Assembly: GCA_030248215.1 (NCBI GenBank)
Contig: JASANG010000295.1
Coordinates: 248,001-312,000, forward strand
Direction of reading: 5' to 3'
Source of the DNA: Enoplolaimus lenunculus
Taxonomy: Eukaryota > Nematoda > Enoplea > Enoplida > Thoracostomopsidae
Length of the DNA: 64,000 nt
The position numbers and the translations under genes are program-made. This document shows, one piece after another, positions 33,423 to 46,149 of the stretch. Below the pieces are notes generated by a model. That model did no database searches. It saw nothing but the letters and a program-made list of their open reading frames with translations, and was not told the origin of the DNA. Each line of letters starts with the position of its first letter. The stretch's first letter is position 1.

Positions 33423-36400
33423 ATGAGCTTAATTTCCGATATCGACGCAAATTGTCCTGGTCAGCGCGTCAAGATGCAGTCATACCCATTACATAAAGCG
33501 GTTTTCGATAATGACGTTAAAGGTTTGGCCCAAGCGCTTAAAACTACCTACGTTGGCGAAACTGACTTACACGGTTAGTCTGTTATCGTGCAAGATTAGC
33601 TGCGATCGAAAATCGTCTCTGGTTTAAAATTAATTGATACGTTTATTTTCCAAGGAACTGTTAGGCTGTAGACATATCGTGTACGCTGTTATTCATTGCA
33701 AATATACATAATATACGTATTTGTTTTTAGGTAACACTGCGCTGCATTTGTCATTAATGCTTGGTCACAAAGGTGAGTAATTGCAAATGCATGTATCCTA
33801 ATAATTGGTAAACTGTCAAGTCTTTCAAAATTAAAGTAGCTTTGCATGCCCAATTATTTTTAGAAGTATTGCATTTTTAAACATGTAGGTATATTATGTG
33901 TTATATGTCAAATAAACGTTAAGCAACAAATTAGGCTCCTGTTATTTTCAAATACGAAATACCTTAATGTCTTTTATACTCTGGAAAAGATGATGTTTCC
34001 ATTCGATTTTTTGAGTTGCATTTGTTTAACAGTGTAAAAAGCTTACTTCAGAATGTACTGCGCTTTTGTTAGCACACCGAGCACCGATTAAAGTGAAAAA
34101 TTTGAATGGCTGGAGTCCATTGGCTGAAGCTGTCAGTTATGGCGACAGACAAATTCGTAAGTTGTTTATCTATATTATTCAGTAGTGGAGCTTGGATCTG
34201 GATATTATCTTTTCAATTATTCACTTGTTCGTTTGAATCAGTGAGGCAAACTTATACATTTAAATTTCGGTCGCAGACATTTTTGATTCTAACAAAAGTT
34301 TCAGGCATTCTTAATATTCGTATCTATGTGGTTTCAATATCATTTTGTTGTACTGCCTTTGTTGCAGATTAATTTTATTTGAACATTTCAGTCATATCAA
34401 TTTTGCGACATTTAAAACTTGAAGCTCGCCAGTCAATTCAAAGTCGCAAGCCGTACCTTATTCAAGCACTAACAAGTCTTGATGACTTTTCAATGGAGCT
34501 CAAATGGGATTTTCACTTCATTGGTACGAACTGAATATATCTTTTTAATAGGGATGTGCCGAATAATCTGCATCTGCACCGTTATCGGCACTTTTCGTGA
34601 GTATAGGCATTCACATCGGCATTGCACTGCAAAACAATTGCCGATTTTTGCCGATTCTTTTTGCACATAATAGTGAGTTGGAATGCTGTCAATTTCGTTT
34701 ATATATCGGGGCGTCTGATCAAGCTAACTGTTATCTCGCTTGCGTTAGTGTTTGAAAAAATTAATTGAAATGAACCGTTCTCATAAAATTATAATTTTTA
34801 TGGTTGTAAGGGATAGGTCTTCGCGTTTGTAATGATGTTCGTACGTACCGTTGTATAATATGATCATATCCGTTCTTCAAGCATCGTGCATAATTATTGG
34901 AATTGGCATCGGCATGTTTTCAAAATAAAAATAGGCAAGGGCAAAAATCGGTATAGCCACTTCCCTATTTTGCAAACAGCACTTGATGTTAACTTATGTA
35001 CGTTACGTTCGTAATATATATGTATGTATATATGGTGTGGTGCACCTTCTTTGTAATATACAGTTCAGACCTGCACTTGCATACTATTCTTCAGAAGATC
35101 ATCCGATCTTCGCATGAGTGAGCAGTAACAGAGAATATTTGATAAAAGTATACAAGCTTACAACAGTTCGAGCATGTGGTTTCTGTCATACTTTCTAGTT
35201 TATGCTTAAGTTAAATGAAAGCAAAAATATAAAAATTTTATATATGTCGGAATTCTGATTGTTAAAATGTAAAAGACGTTTGTTTCTTTAGTTCCGTTTG
35301 TATCCAATATGCTTCCATCTGATGTGTGCAAAATTTACAAGCTTGGTGCATCTCTAAGGTTAGTTGTGTATCGTTTACTTTACAATTTATGCCATAGGTT
35401 GCAAAAAATTAAATGTTGCCACAAAAGCTGACACGAGTTGACACATGAATAATTATTGCTGTTCAAAATGTTGCTCGCAAATTGTGCTTTTATTTTGCGT
35501 TGAAGAACAGTTAATATTTTCAAACTTTGGAAGTATGGAAAAATTCTAAATATAGCAGGCGACCTATATCAAGTATATATAGGGGCTTGACACCACGATA
35601 CATGGGAAAAGTGGGAGTTGGAGACTCGTTAGCCTAAGATTAACCTTATGTTTAAGCTGAGGCTTAGATTTAAGTTTATATGATTAGCAGGTAGGCCGCT
35701 ATAATTTACATGGGCCTAACAAACAAAATACTAATGGATAAAATATTTCAGAATGGACACAACCCTAGTAGATTTCAATGAAAAAGCGTGGGAGCGAGGC
35801 GATATTAGTTTTTTGTTCGATTCTAATGCAAAGGACGGAGAAGCATTAGTTATTCTTGACAATAAAGCAAAAGTTTACCAACGCATACAGTATGAGGTAG
35901 GTAAATAACAAGGGCGCAGCCAGGGGGGGTTCAGTGGTCAACCTTTCACCCGCGAGGGATTTTCATGCAGTGGTTTTTAGAAACTTTTATTTTGCAACAC
36001 CACAATTCCCTTGAAAGTTTTTATAGAACGGAACCTCTTCCAAAGTCCTGGCTACGAATGTGGGCTAACTAGGTAGAATTTTGAATTGATGATGTGTTTG
36101 TAATATTTGCCTACGAATATACTTCAATGGCTTCATATTCGACTTGCAGGAAAGCCCATTCAAACTGAACTTGTATTTGACGTTACTACCCGTTCCTTCT
36201 ATATATCGCTGTTGTTGGACAAAATCCAGACAACTAAACTAGCAGATACAAAGCAGGCGGATATTGGAGTTTATATATTACTGTAACATTGGCGCGCTGC
36301 AGAGTCATTCGCCAAAATCATTCTTGAAGTAGAAGCGTGCTAAAATATAGCATTACACGTATTTATTTTGTGCAGGAAACACGACGGCTGGGTAATTGTT

Positions 36401-39400
36401 GCTGTGATGGAAGAATAGCAAATCAGATTATTCAATTAACAGTTACATTTTTGTGTTGTTATCTATATCATTGAAGCTGGAACGACCACATGGTTTCGGT
36501 TGCGAATATTGCAAACACGTTGACAGGTACATAATTATTGACAAATTTTTCAGGAAAATGAACGTGAAGTCGAAGATGAAGTTGATATATTAATGTCAAG
36601 CGATATAGTTAACGCCCAAATGTCAACGAAACGTGTAAATTTTGTTCGTGATCAAGTCGGATGGTTTTTTAATCGGCACGATCGAAATGTAAGTATGTAT
36701 GTTTCGCAAAGAAATCCGTCAGCGTCAAGTTAAAGTATTTATTGAGCGAAGCTTGGAAATATTTGCTTTTAAATCACCAGTTAATCATTCAGGCTTATAA
36801 AGCACAAACGCATATTTTGACCGACTTACTTTGTAATTAATGTAATATGCAAATTAGTATTAGACAGTTGTAATATGAAATAACTTAAAAAAGTAGTAAT
36901 TTAGATTTAACAAAATAAATTAAACTAATATGTAATTTAGCTATTTGCTGACTATTCAGTTATCTGTTTTGCAGGTTTATAAACAACTTATTCAGATTCC
37001 TCGCACTCAAAAGCCCTTTAGTATTGAAAGTAGGTTGCTTGTAACTAGTAAATTAGTGGAATAATGTAAAAAAGGTCCTAATTCATGCTTAACCATTTTT
37101 GCAAATTAACCTATGGCTAAACTACCGGCTTTAAAATTTTACCGCAGAATAATAAGCTTTGAAATAAAAAATATCAAAATCATTTCAGTGGTTCCTGAGA
37201 TCCACGTCGGACGGACCGACGGAGGGATATCCACCTTTCAATCCCCAAGTACAAAACGTAAAACGCTTCATTTAACTTATAGCTCCGCTCAATATGTTGT
37301 TTATTATTTTTCTAATTTCAACAGTTTTAGGAGTATGTGGGCGATCAGTATGCTGAATTCTATAGAGTGGAAGGCTTGGAACTGGTGTCCCGTAAACGGT
37401 AAGCAAGCACTACAAAAACTATTTCTTTCTATACTCAATTGTTGAATGAGAATAAATTATATTATAACCTTAATAAAATTATTTGGTTGTCATTCAGTTA
37501 GCTACCTAGAAAATGTCTGGCACAAGTAATATTATTCGTTGGAGCCAGCATAAATTTTGGAAATTATCTGTTTTTTTTTCAAAATTCCCCTTGAGTGTGA
37601 ATTTTCAAATTACTTTTTGAATGAAGCGTTGCAAATTTAGGCGTGAACACTTGTCGGCAGATGATGTGGCAAAGAACAAATCCATGCTACAGAGTATTCA
37701 AAATGGAGAGATAATGGTCGGTGACCTCGTAAGTTTTAGCAGTTACCAACACAAGTAATCAATCTATCATCTAGTAATAACTGTTTATGAAACATGTCCG
37801 TATGTCTAGCAGGGTGTAACCGGAATTCGGTTGCCAACCAAGTTTCGGTTCCGATTACGCAATGAATCGGAATCGGAATTTTGAAGTTTTAATTTCTGAT
37901 ACGTTGCATGAAAATTTTTTATCTGTTAAATTGCTTTCGACGAGCTAACATGTCAATAATTGATTGTAGTTTAGCTTTCCAGAACCAAAAATCGGCAGTC
38001 TGTTCATGCGACGTTATTGAAAATGATTGCCAGCCAAGAGATACGCTAAATCAATAGTATATTTTGTTCCTACAAATTGTTCGTACAGTTACAAAAATTA
38101 CTAGTTCCGATTACGATGCTGGTATAATCCAGTTCCGGGTTGCACACTGGTGTCTAGAGTTTAATTAATAAGCTAGTTTTAGCCATTGAATGATAGAAGG
38201 ACAGTTAAATGGTAACCATTGGCGGTTATGCCGCTGCTTCATATTTTGATATATTATCTCAAAATTCTGCAAGTGAGTAGGAATTTGAAATGTTTATCAT
38301 AATTTATGTCTGTGCTAATAATTTTTAAGGTGTCAGCTTTTGTATTGAAATAAAAAACATTTCCAACAATTAGAGAATATAAAATAATATCTCAGTATTA
38401 ACTTTGATACCAATAAAACAATAATCCGATTGAATCACTGGTTTTTTTTTGGGAACTGTGTTTAGACTTCCTACACCATTCCGTACTGTCAATTTATATT
38501 TGAAATCAAATCCGAATTTAAGGTAAAATTCTACACTGGTTTCTTTTTAGAATTCTGGTTAATCATTGCCATTTTAGCTCGCTCGACGCAAATCCATTGC
38601 TCCTCCGCCGAAGAACAAAATTTCTTTTGCCACTTACTTGGATTCGGAACCAGGGGACTGGCCAGACATTGGTCGTAAACAAATAGTCAAACGAAGTGTC
38701 AAAAAGTTTAGTCCTAAAGTTGCTATGGTGAGTGGAGTGCGTGTTCGATTGAGAATGCTTATGCCTGCACCATTGGCGTAGATTGACGGAATCTATTGCC
38801 AAAGTAACTTGCTGGTTGGGTTGACTCAGGCAACTAAGAACTTGAAATGTAACGCAGTAAATAGCGTTCATACCGGTCGAGGCATTCTGTGTAGGAAGTT
38901 TTAACCTTTTCACCAGTATAGTTTTTGCAAAAAACACTTTGAAATAAACCATAACGTACATTGACGAGTTTGCAGCAAGATAACTGTTATCGGTTGAATT
39001 AATTTAGAGTATTAAATTAACATTTCAAAACGTATTTATATTACCGTTTCGTACATTACTTTTTCCAGAGTCAAGAATTTCCCCTTACCGTGTTACAGTA
39101 AGTTTCACAATTTCAATTAATTTGTAACTAACTGGATTCTTAGTGTTTTACGTGAGGTGGTCGTTGTTGGTTGAGCGCGATTACTGGCTCAGACCGGGTA
39201 TCTAAGTATAAATTTGCACCAAGTTTGCCACTTCGCGTTTCGCAAAGTTTTTATAGTATGATTGTATTCTTTTCCGATATATCCTTTTAGTATAACGGGA
39301 GTAGTAAGTACTATCGACCGATAGTGAACATTTTATAAGTAGTGTTAGGCGTAGGCAGTAAGAAAAGCGATATACCAAAACCAATCAAATGGTTTAACCT

Positions 39401-40151
39401 CAAGGTTTTCACAATAAAAATTGCCCTATTTTCTGTCACCACATTACTTAAATTTGATTTTGCTTCTTATGATTTTAGGCTAGTAAACATTTTGGAAATT
39501 ATTGCGCCGTTCAAAAATATCAAGAAACTAAGAGAGTTTTGCGAATGCAAGCTTCCGCCTGGTTTCCCAGTTAAAGTTGGTAAGTACGATACGTATCAAA
39601 CATTTTGGCAGGTAGCAGTGTGTGGTTGCAAAATTATTACTAATATGTACCTACTTGCGTATATCTAGTTTTTGACCTATAAGAGAATATTATTTGCTTC
39701 TATAGAGCAACTAAAGGTTTGCCATATTTTGGTCCTTAAGTTGAAACGAAATCTAAGAGCATAATTTTTCGAATGATTTGCCTGCCGCGTCTACACAATA
39801 TCACTCATAATCGAAATTTCTTTTACAGCAGCACTCACATAACATTATAATATATATGGTCGGAATTGCTTCAGCAATTTTAACAGTCGAAGATTAACGC
39901 ATTGCAGAATTGCAATAATACTGTTGCCTTTTTCGAAAAAATGGAAGTTCAAGAAAGCATATTATGTTACACATTACACATTTCATTTTTCAAAGTGCAC
40001 GCTTGGCATGCTTTCAGAAATCCCGTTGTTTTTAACGATCTCTGCGATAATAACGTTTCAAAACTTCAAAACCTCCCCTGATATCAAACCGAGTTTGTTT
40101 AAAATTCCAAAGAACTACCGCGAAGACAACAAAAGGTTTCCTGATTTATGA
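33423..40151 (+). CDS. ANKRD13C: ANKRD13C-like ankyrin-repeat protein
   Basis: Thirteen exons: 33423-33573, 33731-33772, 34052-34156, 34392-34523, 35292-35358, 35752-35896, 36554-36688, 37331-37398, 37641-37728, 38578-38727, 39070-39098, 39479-39579, 40018-40151. All are GT-AG with matching phases and give 448 residues. Ankyrin repeats lie in the first 100 residues (GNTALHLSLMLGHK, GWSPLAEAVSYGDRQ). The rest is the GPCR-chaperone domain: ELKWDFHFIVPFVSNMLPSD, MDTTLVDFNEKAWERGDISF, DILMSSDIV, SRKRREHLSADD, FPLTVLQLVNILE, KLPPGFPVKVEIP. It ends NYREDNKRFPDL, the ending of ANKRD13C; no ubiquitin-interacting motifs follow, unlike ANKRD13A/B/D. The known role is an ER-associated chaperone for some G-protein-coupled receptors. 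The human protein has an extra N-terminal extension of about 90 residues that is absent here. Confidence 0.96.
34545..34975. mobile_element. TIR element in ANKRD13C intron 4
   Basis: Left end AATAGGGATGTGCCGAATAA and right end inverted AAAATAGGGAAGTGGCTATA. Degenerate GCCGAT/ATCGGC words fill both arms. It looks like a non-autonomous hAT-like element. Confidence 0.55.
36737..37296. mobile_element. Pearl/HINE-like element, short copy
   Basis: Ends are TTTATTGAGCGAAGCTTGG and the inverted GCTCCGCTCAATATG. It has about two core-like repeats (TTATTCAGATTCCTCGCAC) against about six in the 24.7-kb copy, then GTTCCTGAGATCCACGTCGG and a short ACGG-type run. It ends 35 bp before ANKRD13C exon 8. Confidence 0.7.
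37808..38155. mobile_element. hAT-like MITE, CAGGGTGTAACCGGAATTC
   Basis: Left end CAGGGTGTAACCGGAATTC, right end AGTTCCGGGTTGCACACTGG, with GGAATCGGAATC words between. It lies in an ANKRD13C intron (between exons ending 37728 and starting 38578). The copy at about 43600-43950 starts CAGGGTGCAACCGGAATTCC. Confidence 0.6.
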
Positions 40152-40426
40152 CTATCTGGGTAAGTTTAGTCGCCATAGTAAGGTTTTTCGCGCTCAGTAT
40201 ATGTCAGTGGTGCTTTCCCCTTTACTAAACATATTTTGATTGTTTGGTGATTGTACCAAAAAAGACATTGTAAATCAGGTTTCTGTGGAGTTCTAGTTTT
40301 CTTTGAAAAAATTACATCGCCGTTGGTTCTCATCTTGGATTTTGCGCCGGATTTTGACCTTCTTGATATATGTTTTGAAACAGCTAGGTCCAATTTTGTT
40401 TTAGACTCGGTGCGCTTTCGGATTGG

Positions 40427-42313
40427 ATGTCTTCAACTAACATTGTACCATCTACACGGGTTAATGCTTATTCAAAATGTCAACAGTGTGCAACAGGTAA
40501 CAAAAATTCTCACGTAATGTCAAAATATGAACAAAACACAGCATCACAACGCTCTTTTGGTTTACATAAGCGGCATAATTATTTGCACTGTGGTCTTTCG
40601 CACCATTTAAAGCTGAGCAAAAACGGTACAAAGTTGCGAAACTTGCGTGAAGATTCGGGTTCGGACGTAATCGGTGTGCCGGACAATGTTGGTGGCTCAA
40701 TCCCAAAATCATGTTCGCTTTTTAGTTTTTTTTCTAATGGCATGGTAGGATTGCCTGAAAAACGGGTGTTGTCGAAAATCAGGCGTAAAAAGTCTGTTTC
40801 CGAATCCGCGAGTCATACTCAACCTGGAAAAGACAATTTTGCTGATAGTTACTTTGCAACTTGTATGAATGATAGTGAAGTCAATGGTAATATACACTGT
40901 GACGACAGGGGCCAGCAACATTTTTCTGGTCAGGATCGGGAGCAAGTTTCCAATGTATCGAAACTCTGTGATGCCTTAAAAACCTCTGCGCGCACATATG
41001 AAGCATTAGAAACAGCATCTAGCTTGAAATCCAGAGAAAATAATTTTAACAGAAAATATTGTCGAACGAGCTTTGATGATAATATTGCAAATAATTTGCT
41101 ATGCAAATTGTCAAAATCGGGACCAACATCTAGTAATTATAGTACAGTGTCTACTATAAATAATGATCTTGATATCTACTTAACTACTTATGGTTGTAAC
41201 TCCTTATCGATGAATTCTGCTTTGAACCGTTCTTTCCGTTCCGAAGTTGAAGTAGTGTTAATCAGGACTGAGGAAATGTTTCCTGGATCATTGCGCTCTG
41301 GTAGTTTTGGAAAAACTTTGCTAAGCAATGGGTATAGTAAAAATTCGCGAGTGCATATCTTGGAAAAATCTAATCGAATCGATATTTGGTCAAAACGGAT
41401 TCAACATCAAAGTACTGTTCACGATGGAGCCCAAAAGCTTGACTGGGACGCTGCTTTTCATGTTTGTTACCACAGTGCGGCAGCTGAAAATTTTATAGAG
41501 TCAAAGAAAAGTTGGCAGAGCCAAACTGATTGCATTGAACTACCTACTACTGGGAGATTATTGGTAGATAATACGATCGCAATAAGCTGGCTTCTGATTC
41601 CGAGCAGGGTTGAAAGGCCTTTGAAATTATCTGAAATTATTTCATATCGGTCGTTGTTGGATTACTTAGATACTGAAACAAATGTCTTTCGTAGCACATC
41701 CTCGAACGATTATCATACCCCTTTGTTAACTGCGGACTCAGATGTATTTTACATGAGGTTATGGACGAACTCACTGTCACTAAACGCGTTTTCGTTCATT
41801 ATTTTTTCACAGCTATATGCAGAATATTGGAACACAAAAAATGACACTGCTACAAATATTGCGGACCGATGTTTCTCAGGTATTTATGCAATAATGAATC
41901 GTAGTGCTTCCGAACAATATCAAGACCGTGAGGTAAAGCGGCTGCTACCCAGTGCACCAATATTGAGGTCTAACTTTGACGCAAGTACCCGTAAGATAGC
42001 CGATGTGATCAGTTGGATTAAAAGACCTAGCCCATTTTCAAGCGGATTGAGCTCTGATGTTGCTCATTTAACTGATGGTAGCGAAGAGTCACACTGGAGC
42101 CAACTAAATGAAGAGTTACTATTAAATCCGGATGGTGGTAGTTTGTTTGGTACGAAGAATGATAAACTGGTTTCGTCTCAAGACGAAACGGATGATACAG
42201 AGGTTAGATGTCAGTGTGAATGTATTCGAACTGAAAGTATTGTTGTGGTGCTACCGCTGAACGGTGCTGGACCGTATACAACCGCTGACGATGTATGTAT
42301 TGTTTTTGAATGA
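40427..42313 (+). CDS. Uncharacterised 628-residue protein, intronless frame
   Basis: One open frame of 628 codons with an ATG at 40427; the frame is open back to about 40388, so an acceptor at 40404/40405 (TTTTGTTTTAG|ACTCGG) and a 5' exon are possible. The N-terminal 270 residues are Ser/Asn-rich and look disordered, with a basic cluster KIRRKK at 117-122. Residues about 335-535 look more ordered, with aromatic and aliphatic stretches (DNTIAISWLLIPSRVERP, LNAFSFIIFSQLYAEYW). The end is CQCECIRTESIVVVLPLNG and DDVCIVFE. It starts 276 bp after the ANKRD13C stop but is not its continuation. I do not recognise a family. Its length makes chance unlikely in this AT-rich DNA. No transposase or reverse-transcriptase motif is seen. 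Confidence 0.6.
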   Translation: MSSTNIVPSTRVNAYSKCQQCATGNKNSHVMSKYEQNTASQRSFGLHKRHNYLHCGLSHHLKLSKNGTKLRNLREDSGSDVIGVPDNVGGSIPKSCSLFSFFSNGMVGLPEKRVLSKIRRKKSVSESASHTQPGKDNFADSYFATCMNDSEVNGNIHCDDRGQQHFSGQDREQVSNVSKLCDALKTSARTYEALETASSLKSRENNFNRKYCRTSFDDNIANNLLCKLSKSGPTSSNYSTVSTINNDLDIYLTTYGCNSLSMNSALNRSFRSEVEVVLIRTEEMFPGSLRSGSFGKTLLSNGYSKNSRVHILEKSNRIDIWSKRIQHQSTVHDGAQKLDWDAAFHVCYHSAAAENFIESKKSWQSQTDCIELPTTGRLLVDNTIAISWLLIPSRVERPLKLSEIISYRSLLDYLDTETNVFRSTSSNDYHTPLLTADSDVFYMRLWTNSLSLNAFSFIIFSQLYAEYWNTKNDTATNIADRCFSGIYAIMNRSASEQYQDREVKRLLPSAPILRSNFDASTRKIADVISWIKRPSPFSSGLSSDVAHLTDGSEESHWSQLNEELLLNPDGGSLFGTKNDKLVSSQDETDDTEVRCQCECIRTESIVVVLPLNGAGPYTTADDVCIVFE

Positions 42314-43599
42314 ATGAAACTTGTGATTAATAAGTTAAATAGTTTATTGATTAAAACTGCGTTAAGTATACGCCTGGCCTGAGTTAATTACGTCCACAAA
42401 CAGAAAGCGTTTTAAAACCTTTGTTGGAGTTTTGGAGCACGGTTTTAAGTTAACTAATTGTAGTATGAGTTAATAGTATCACTAAAACGTTCTCTGCTGT
42501 AGTACTTTTAACATTGTGTTAGAATATGCAAACCTTCGGGGTAGAATGAAAGGTGGAAACAAGAATCAACTTTTTAAGCAATCATTTCTGGCCAGAACTA
42601 TACTGTGTGATTTGCTGTTGTCGATAACCACGTAATACTCCGGTGACTCTATCGCATTAATGATTAACAGTGTGAACTATTAATTCTGATACATTGATGT
42701 AGCAAATATATCACATTGTTTTTCGTATGTATGTATTATAAGCCAGGTGTTATGTTTTTCTTAGAGTATTTGTATTATTTTTGTCAATAATATTGGTATG
42801 CAGTATGTAGATAGCAGTAGAGAATTAAGGACGACAAATTTCGTTTTTAAGATGTAAATCACAACACACCAAATCGCATCTAAACATTCTCCAGATGCCT
42901 CATTTTGATATCTATCAATGTACGCGTCTGTTTAGCGGTCAGTATGCATAACTTTCATATGATACTTGAACATTTTTTAGCTAAAACGTAAAAAAACTTG
43001 AGATCGTTAATAGAAAATGATCAATTTGATATTTGAAATACCTTTGCTCGTTAGATGATAAAACTCTACTATGTCGATTGATATGAGTTTCTGCGAAGAA
43101 AATGGGACACATGTGTGCTTGATTCCCGTACAAACTTAATTTTTGTTTTTCAGTGGTTTTGTTTATGAACTGTCAGGATTGTGACTGTGGTTTAAGGAAC
43201 TTTTAAATATTAACTATATAGGACTGCATTGCAGGATTAAACGGATAGTAAAAATAATGCATATGGAAGCTGATAGCGATCAAAACAACGGAAAGAAAAC
43301 GAATATTGAAGTAAAAAATACATGGATATTCACACAATATAATTGATGTATGCAAATATTCACTGTGTTTATTAAAATTTTATGGAAAAATAGCGGATGC
43401 TCCATATTATTTAAGATTTTGGATGAATTTGTCATTTTTATTTCATATTGAACAATTGAATCATATCTGTATGAGTAATTATGAGCGATTTATACTTAAT
43501 CTAGAAGTAATTTTGAGCATAAAGGGAATTATCTGGTATTTCTGTAAGAAAAACGGACACCCTATTTTTAAAGGATTCGGATATCCTGTTACACCTAGC

Positions 43600-43950
43600 C
43601 AGCAGGGTGCAACCGGAATTCCGGTTGCAGTAAATTTGTTTCGGAATTAAAAATTTCGGTATTAAAATTTGGTCGGTGGAAATTAACATACTTTGCTATA
43701 AAATGACGATAAAGAGTAATTTCATTAGTATAGTATACAAACCTTGACAATCGCCAAAAATACATCGAAGGTAGAGTTCGCTTCCGTGGATTATGAAATC
43801 TAAATACTGCGGATACAGTGAATACCTATCTCCAACTAGGGTTATTTCACCAATAATATTGCAAAAAAGAAAATTAAAACGATTTTTTCAGTGTTTCAAA
43901 TTTCGGTTCCGGTAAATTGTAATTCCGGTTGCACGCTGTCTGCCAGGGAT
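43600..43950. mobile_element. hAT-like MITE, CAACCGGAATTCC
   Basis: Left end GCAGGGTGCAACCGGAATTC and right end GTAATTCCGGTTGCACGCTG form an inverted pair. It is closest to the copy at 37808-38155. Confidence 0.6.
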
Positions 43951-44170
43951 GGGCGGTCTCGATCAAAAAAGCGAGACCGAGATAAATACTTTCCGAGATT
44001 TTCGGTCTCGGTCGCAGTCAATTTTTAACCGTTATCGAAAATTAATACAAATAAGATTTTTGAAACAAAGTTTAAGTTTTGAATATTTTTATTTGTTCTG
44101 AATTCCCGTTTCAAACAAAGTAATAAATTGCCGCCAAACTATTTTTTACTTTATTTTTAACATGGCTACT

Positions 44171-44516
44171 GTCCCTATACCCTTCGAACAGGCTCGGAAC
44201 AAAACCCACTGTGTCAAAACACACTCGTTGCAATCCCTAATTCAAAGCTATCGTGTTGTGTTTGATCCAGTGCAAACCGAATAAACTGGAGAGTTTTTTG
44301 ACATAGTGTAGACGTTATAAATGCGGATGACTCAAAATGTTAAACGTGTCCCTATAACCTTCGAACAGGCTCGGAACAAAACCCACTGTCTGAAAACACA
44401 CTCGTTACAATCCCTAATTCAAAGCTATCGTGTTGTGTTTTATCCAAGGCAAACCGAATAAACTGGAGAATTTTTTGACATAGCGTAGACGTTATAAATG
44501 CGGATGACTCATACTT
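44171..44516. repeat. 177-bp tandem duplication
   Basis: Two copies start at 44171 and 44348 with GTCCCTATA and share CTTCGAACAGGCTCGGAAC, AAAGCTATCGTGTTGTGTTT and GACGTTATAAATGCGGATGA. They differ at only about ten positions. Confidence 0.85.
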
Positions 44517-45497
44517 TGTTAATTCCTGCTTTCTATAACGGAAACGAACATTAATCATTACCAGAAAAAACACATCCTGATAGACTGACACAAAGTTTAA
44601 TGATTAAATATCCTTTCTGCACAAACAAAAATATTTCTATTGGCGAGTAAGACTTACTGCCATGTAAAGTTGCGAATATGTTTCATTAATGCAGTCTGCA
44701 AACTGTTGTCAAAATTAAACGCGTTGTAGGTTTAGTTGGTTTGCCTTTAAGACATCTTGAAAATAGGATTCAACCCTAGTTTTATACTTTTACATGTTGA
44801 GATAAAGAAACATATAACTTTACAAGCGACTATTAGGAGCACTTTTTCCACTAGTTTCATCAAGTTTTGCGAAAACGCAACAAAATTTAATTGAAAAAAT
44901 GAACAAACACTCATATCGACGTAACAATTTTTAAAGACACAGTTTTTTATATTTAAATGATTAGGCATAATTTGCTACGAGACCGTAAAAATTTCGGTTC
45001 CTGCATCTTTGAATGCAGGAACAGGAACAGGAATTAAATGTTTGCAGGAATTCCGACCGGAACAAGAATTCCGGTTGAATGGTAGGCATCGGATATTTTT
45101 TCATATCCGGATATCTGGCAATTTTTGCGGGATATTTAATATCCGAGCATCCGAAATGAAATTTTCTATTTTGGATATCCGAAACTCAATTTTGCGTTGT
45201 TTTGTGTTTCTGAACCACAATTTTCGTTTCTGAAAACGAAGTACCCTGACCCACAAGCTGATTGTTATGAGCGTAAGATATACAATTGTAAAAATGGTTA
45301 TTTATTATGCAAGTGCCTCAGTAGTTTTGCGTATTCGATTTAGAAGATTGCTAGTGAGAAATACATACTTGCGTTGGCCACCTGAAATTGAGTTGATATG
45401 GTTTGTCTCCCTCCCTTCGTTATACTCTGCATTGATACTATCCGTTGAAGTAAACGTTTATTTATCTTGTATCAAAACCTTGAGAGATAATGCAAGA

Positions 45498-45843
45498 AAG
45501 GGTGCAACCGGAGGTAAAAAATCCCGGAGCCTGACAGAGGTCAGCAAACCTTGCTGGTGCCGGAGGTGAGGCGAAATTAGGTAGTTAAAATATTAATTTG
45601 TTACTTTATAGACAATATCCGTAATGTATTGTTAATAAATTGTTTCGATTTTCCGCTTTTATTTTTTGCGAAATCTTCGCAATTTTTTCCTCAAACATGA
45701 GCCAAACTTTAAAGGGAAACGCGCCAAACATAAATTTTGTGAAACAGCAAAATGTCACTACCGAAACTGCCGGAATCTACGGCAATTTTATACGGAGCTG
45801 GGGATCAATTTTCTATCGGAGGCAGACCTCCCGATGTACCGTG
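45498..45843. mobile_element. hAT-like MITE, CAACCGGAGG family (copy 2)
   Basis: Left AGGGTGCAACCGGAGG, right GCAGACCTCCCGATGTACCG. The interior keeps GGTGAGGCGAAATTAGGTAG and TTTGCGAAAT words seen in copy 1. Confidence 0.65.
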
Positions 45844-45892
45844 ATGCCAGATTTAGAATGTACGTTCGAAACTAACTATGCCTTAAAGTTTC

Positions 45893-46067
45893 GGCCAATG
45901 TAAAGAACAGGGGCGGAGCAGTATTCCTAAGCCTAAGTCTAAACCTAAGCGTAAGAATGAGCACATTCCTAAGCTTAAGCCATAAAAAATTAGTCTAAAG
46001 CTTATTACGCTTTCTCTATCGTAGTCCCACAGAAAAACTCCGTCCCTGATCTTTAAGTACATGGGCC
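45893..46067. mobile_element. TTAGGC-core TIR element (good copy)
   Basis: The left end is GGCCAATGTAAAGAACAGG, then GGCGGA. The right end is CTCCGTCCCTGATCTTTAAG, then ACATGGGCC, so the inverted arms are about 28 bp. Between are CCTAAGCCTAAGTCTAAACC and similar degenerate TTAGGC hexamers, then AATTAGTCTAAAGC. Confidence 0.75.
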
Positions 46068-46149
46068 GGCCAACGTTTCGAACTCAACTGTATTTCGTGC
46101 TGGAGTCATTTATGTATGCATTGCAATTTGGGATAATTGACATATTTAT

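Noticed and set aside
40018..42313. ANKRD13C continuing into the 628-residue frame through AAAG|GTTTCC and TTTTAG|ACTCGG
   Set aside because: Phases fit, but the unspliced ending NYREDNKRFPDL stop is exactly the ANKRD13C family C-terminus, and GTTTCC is a poor donor.
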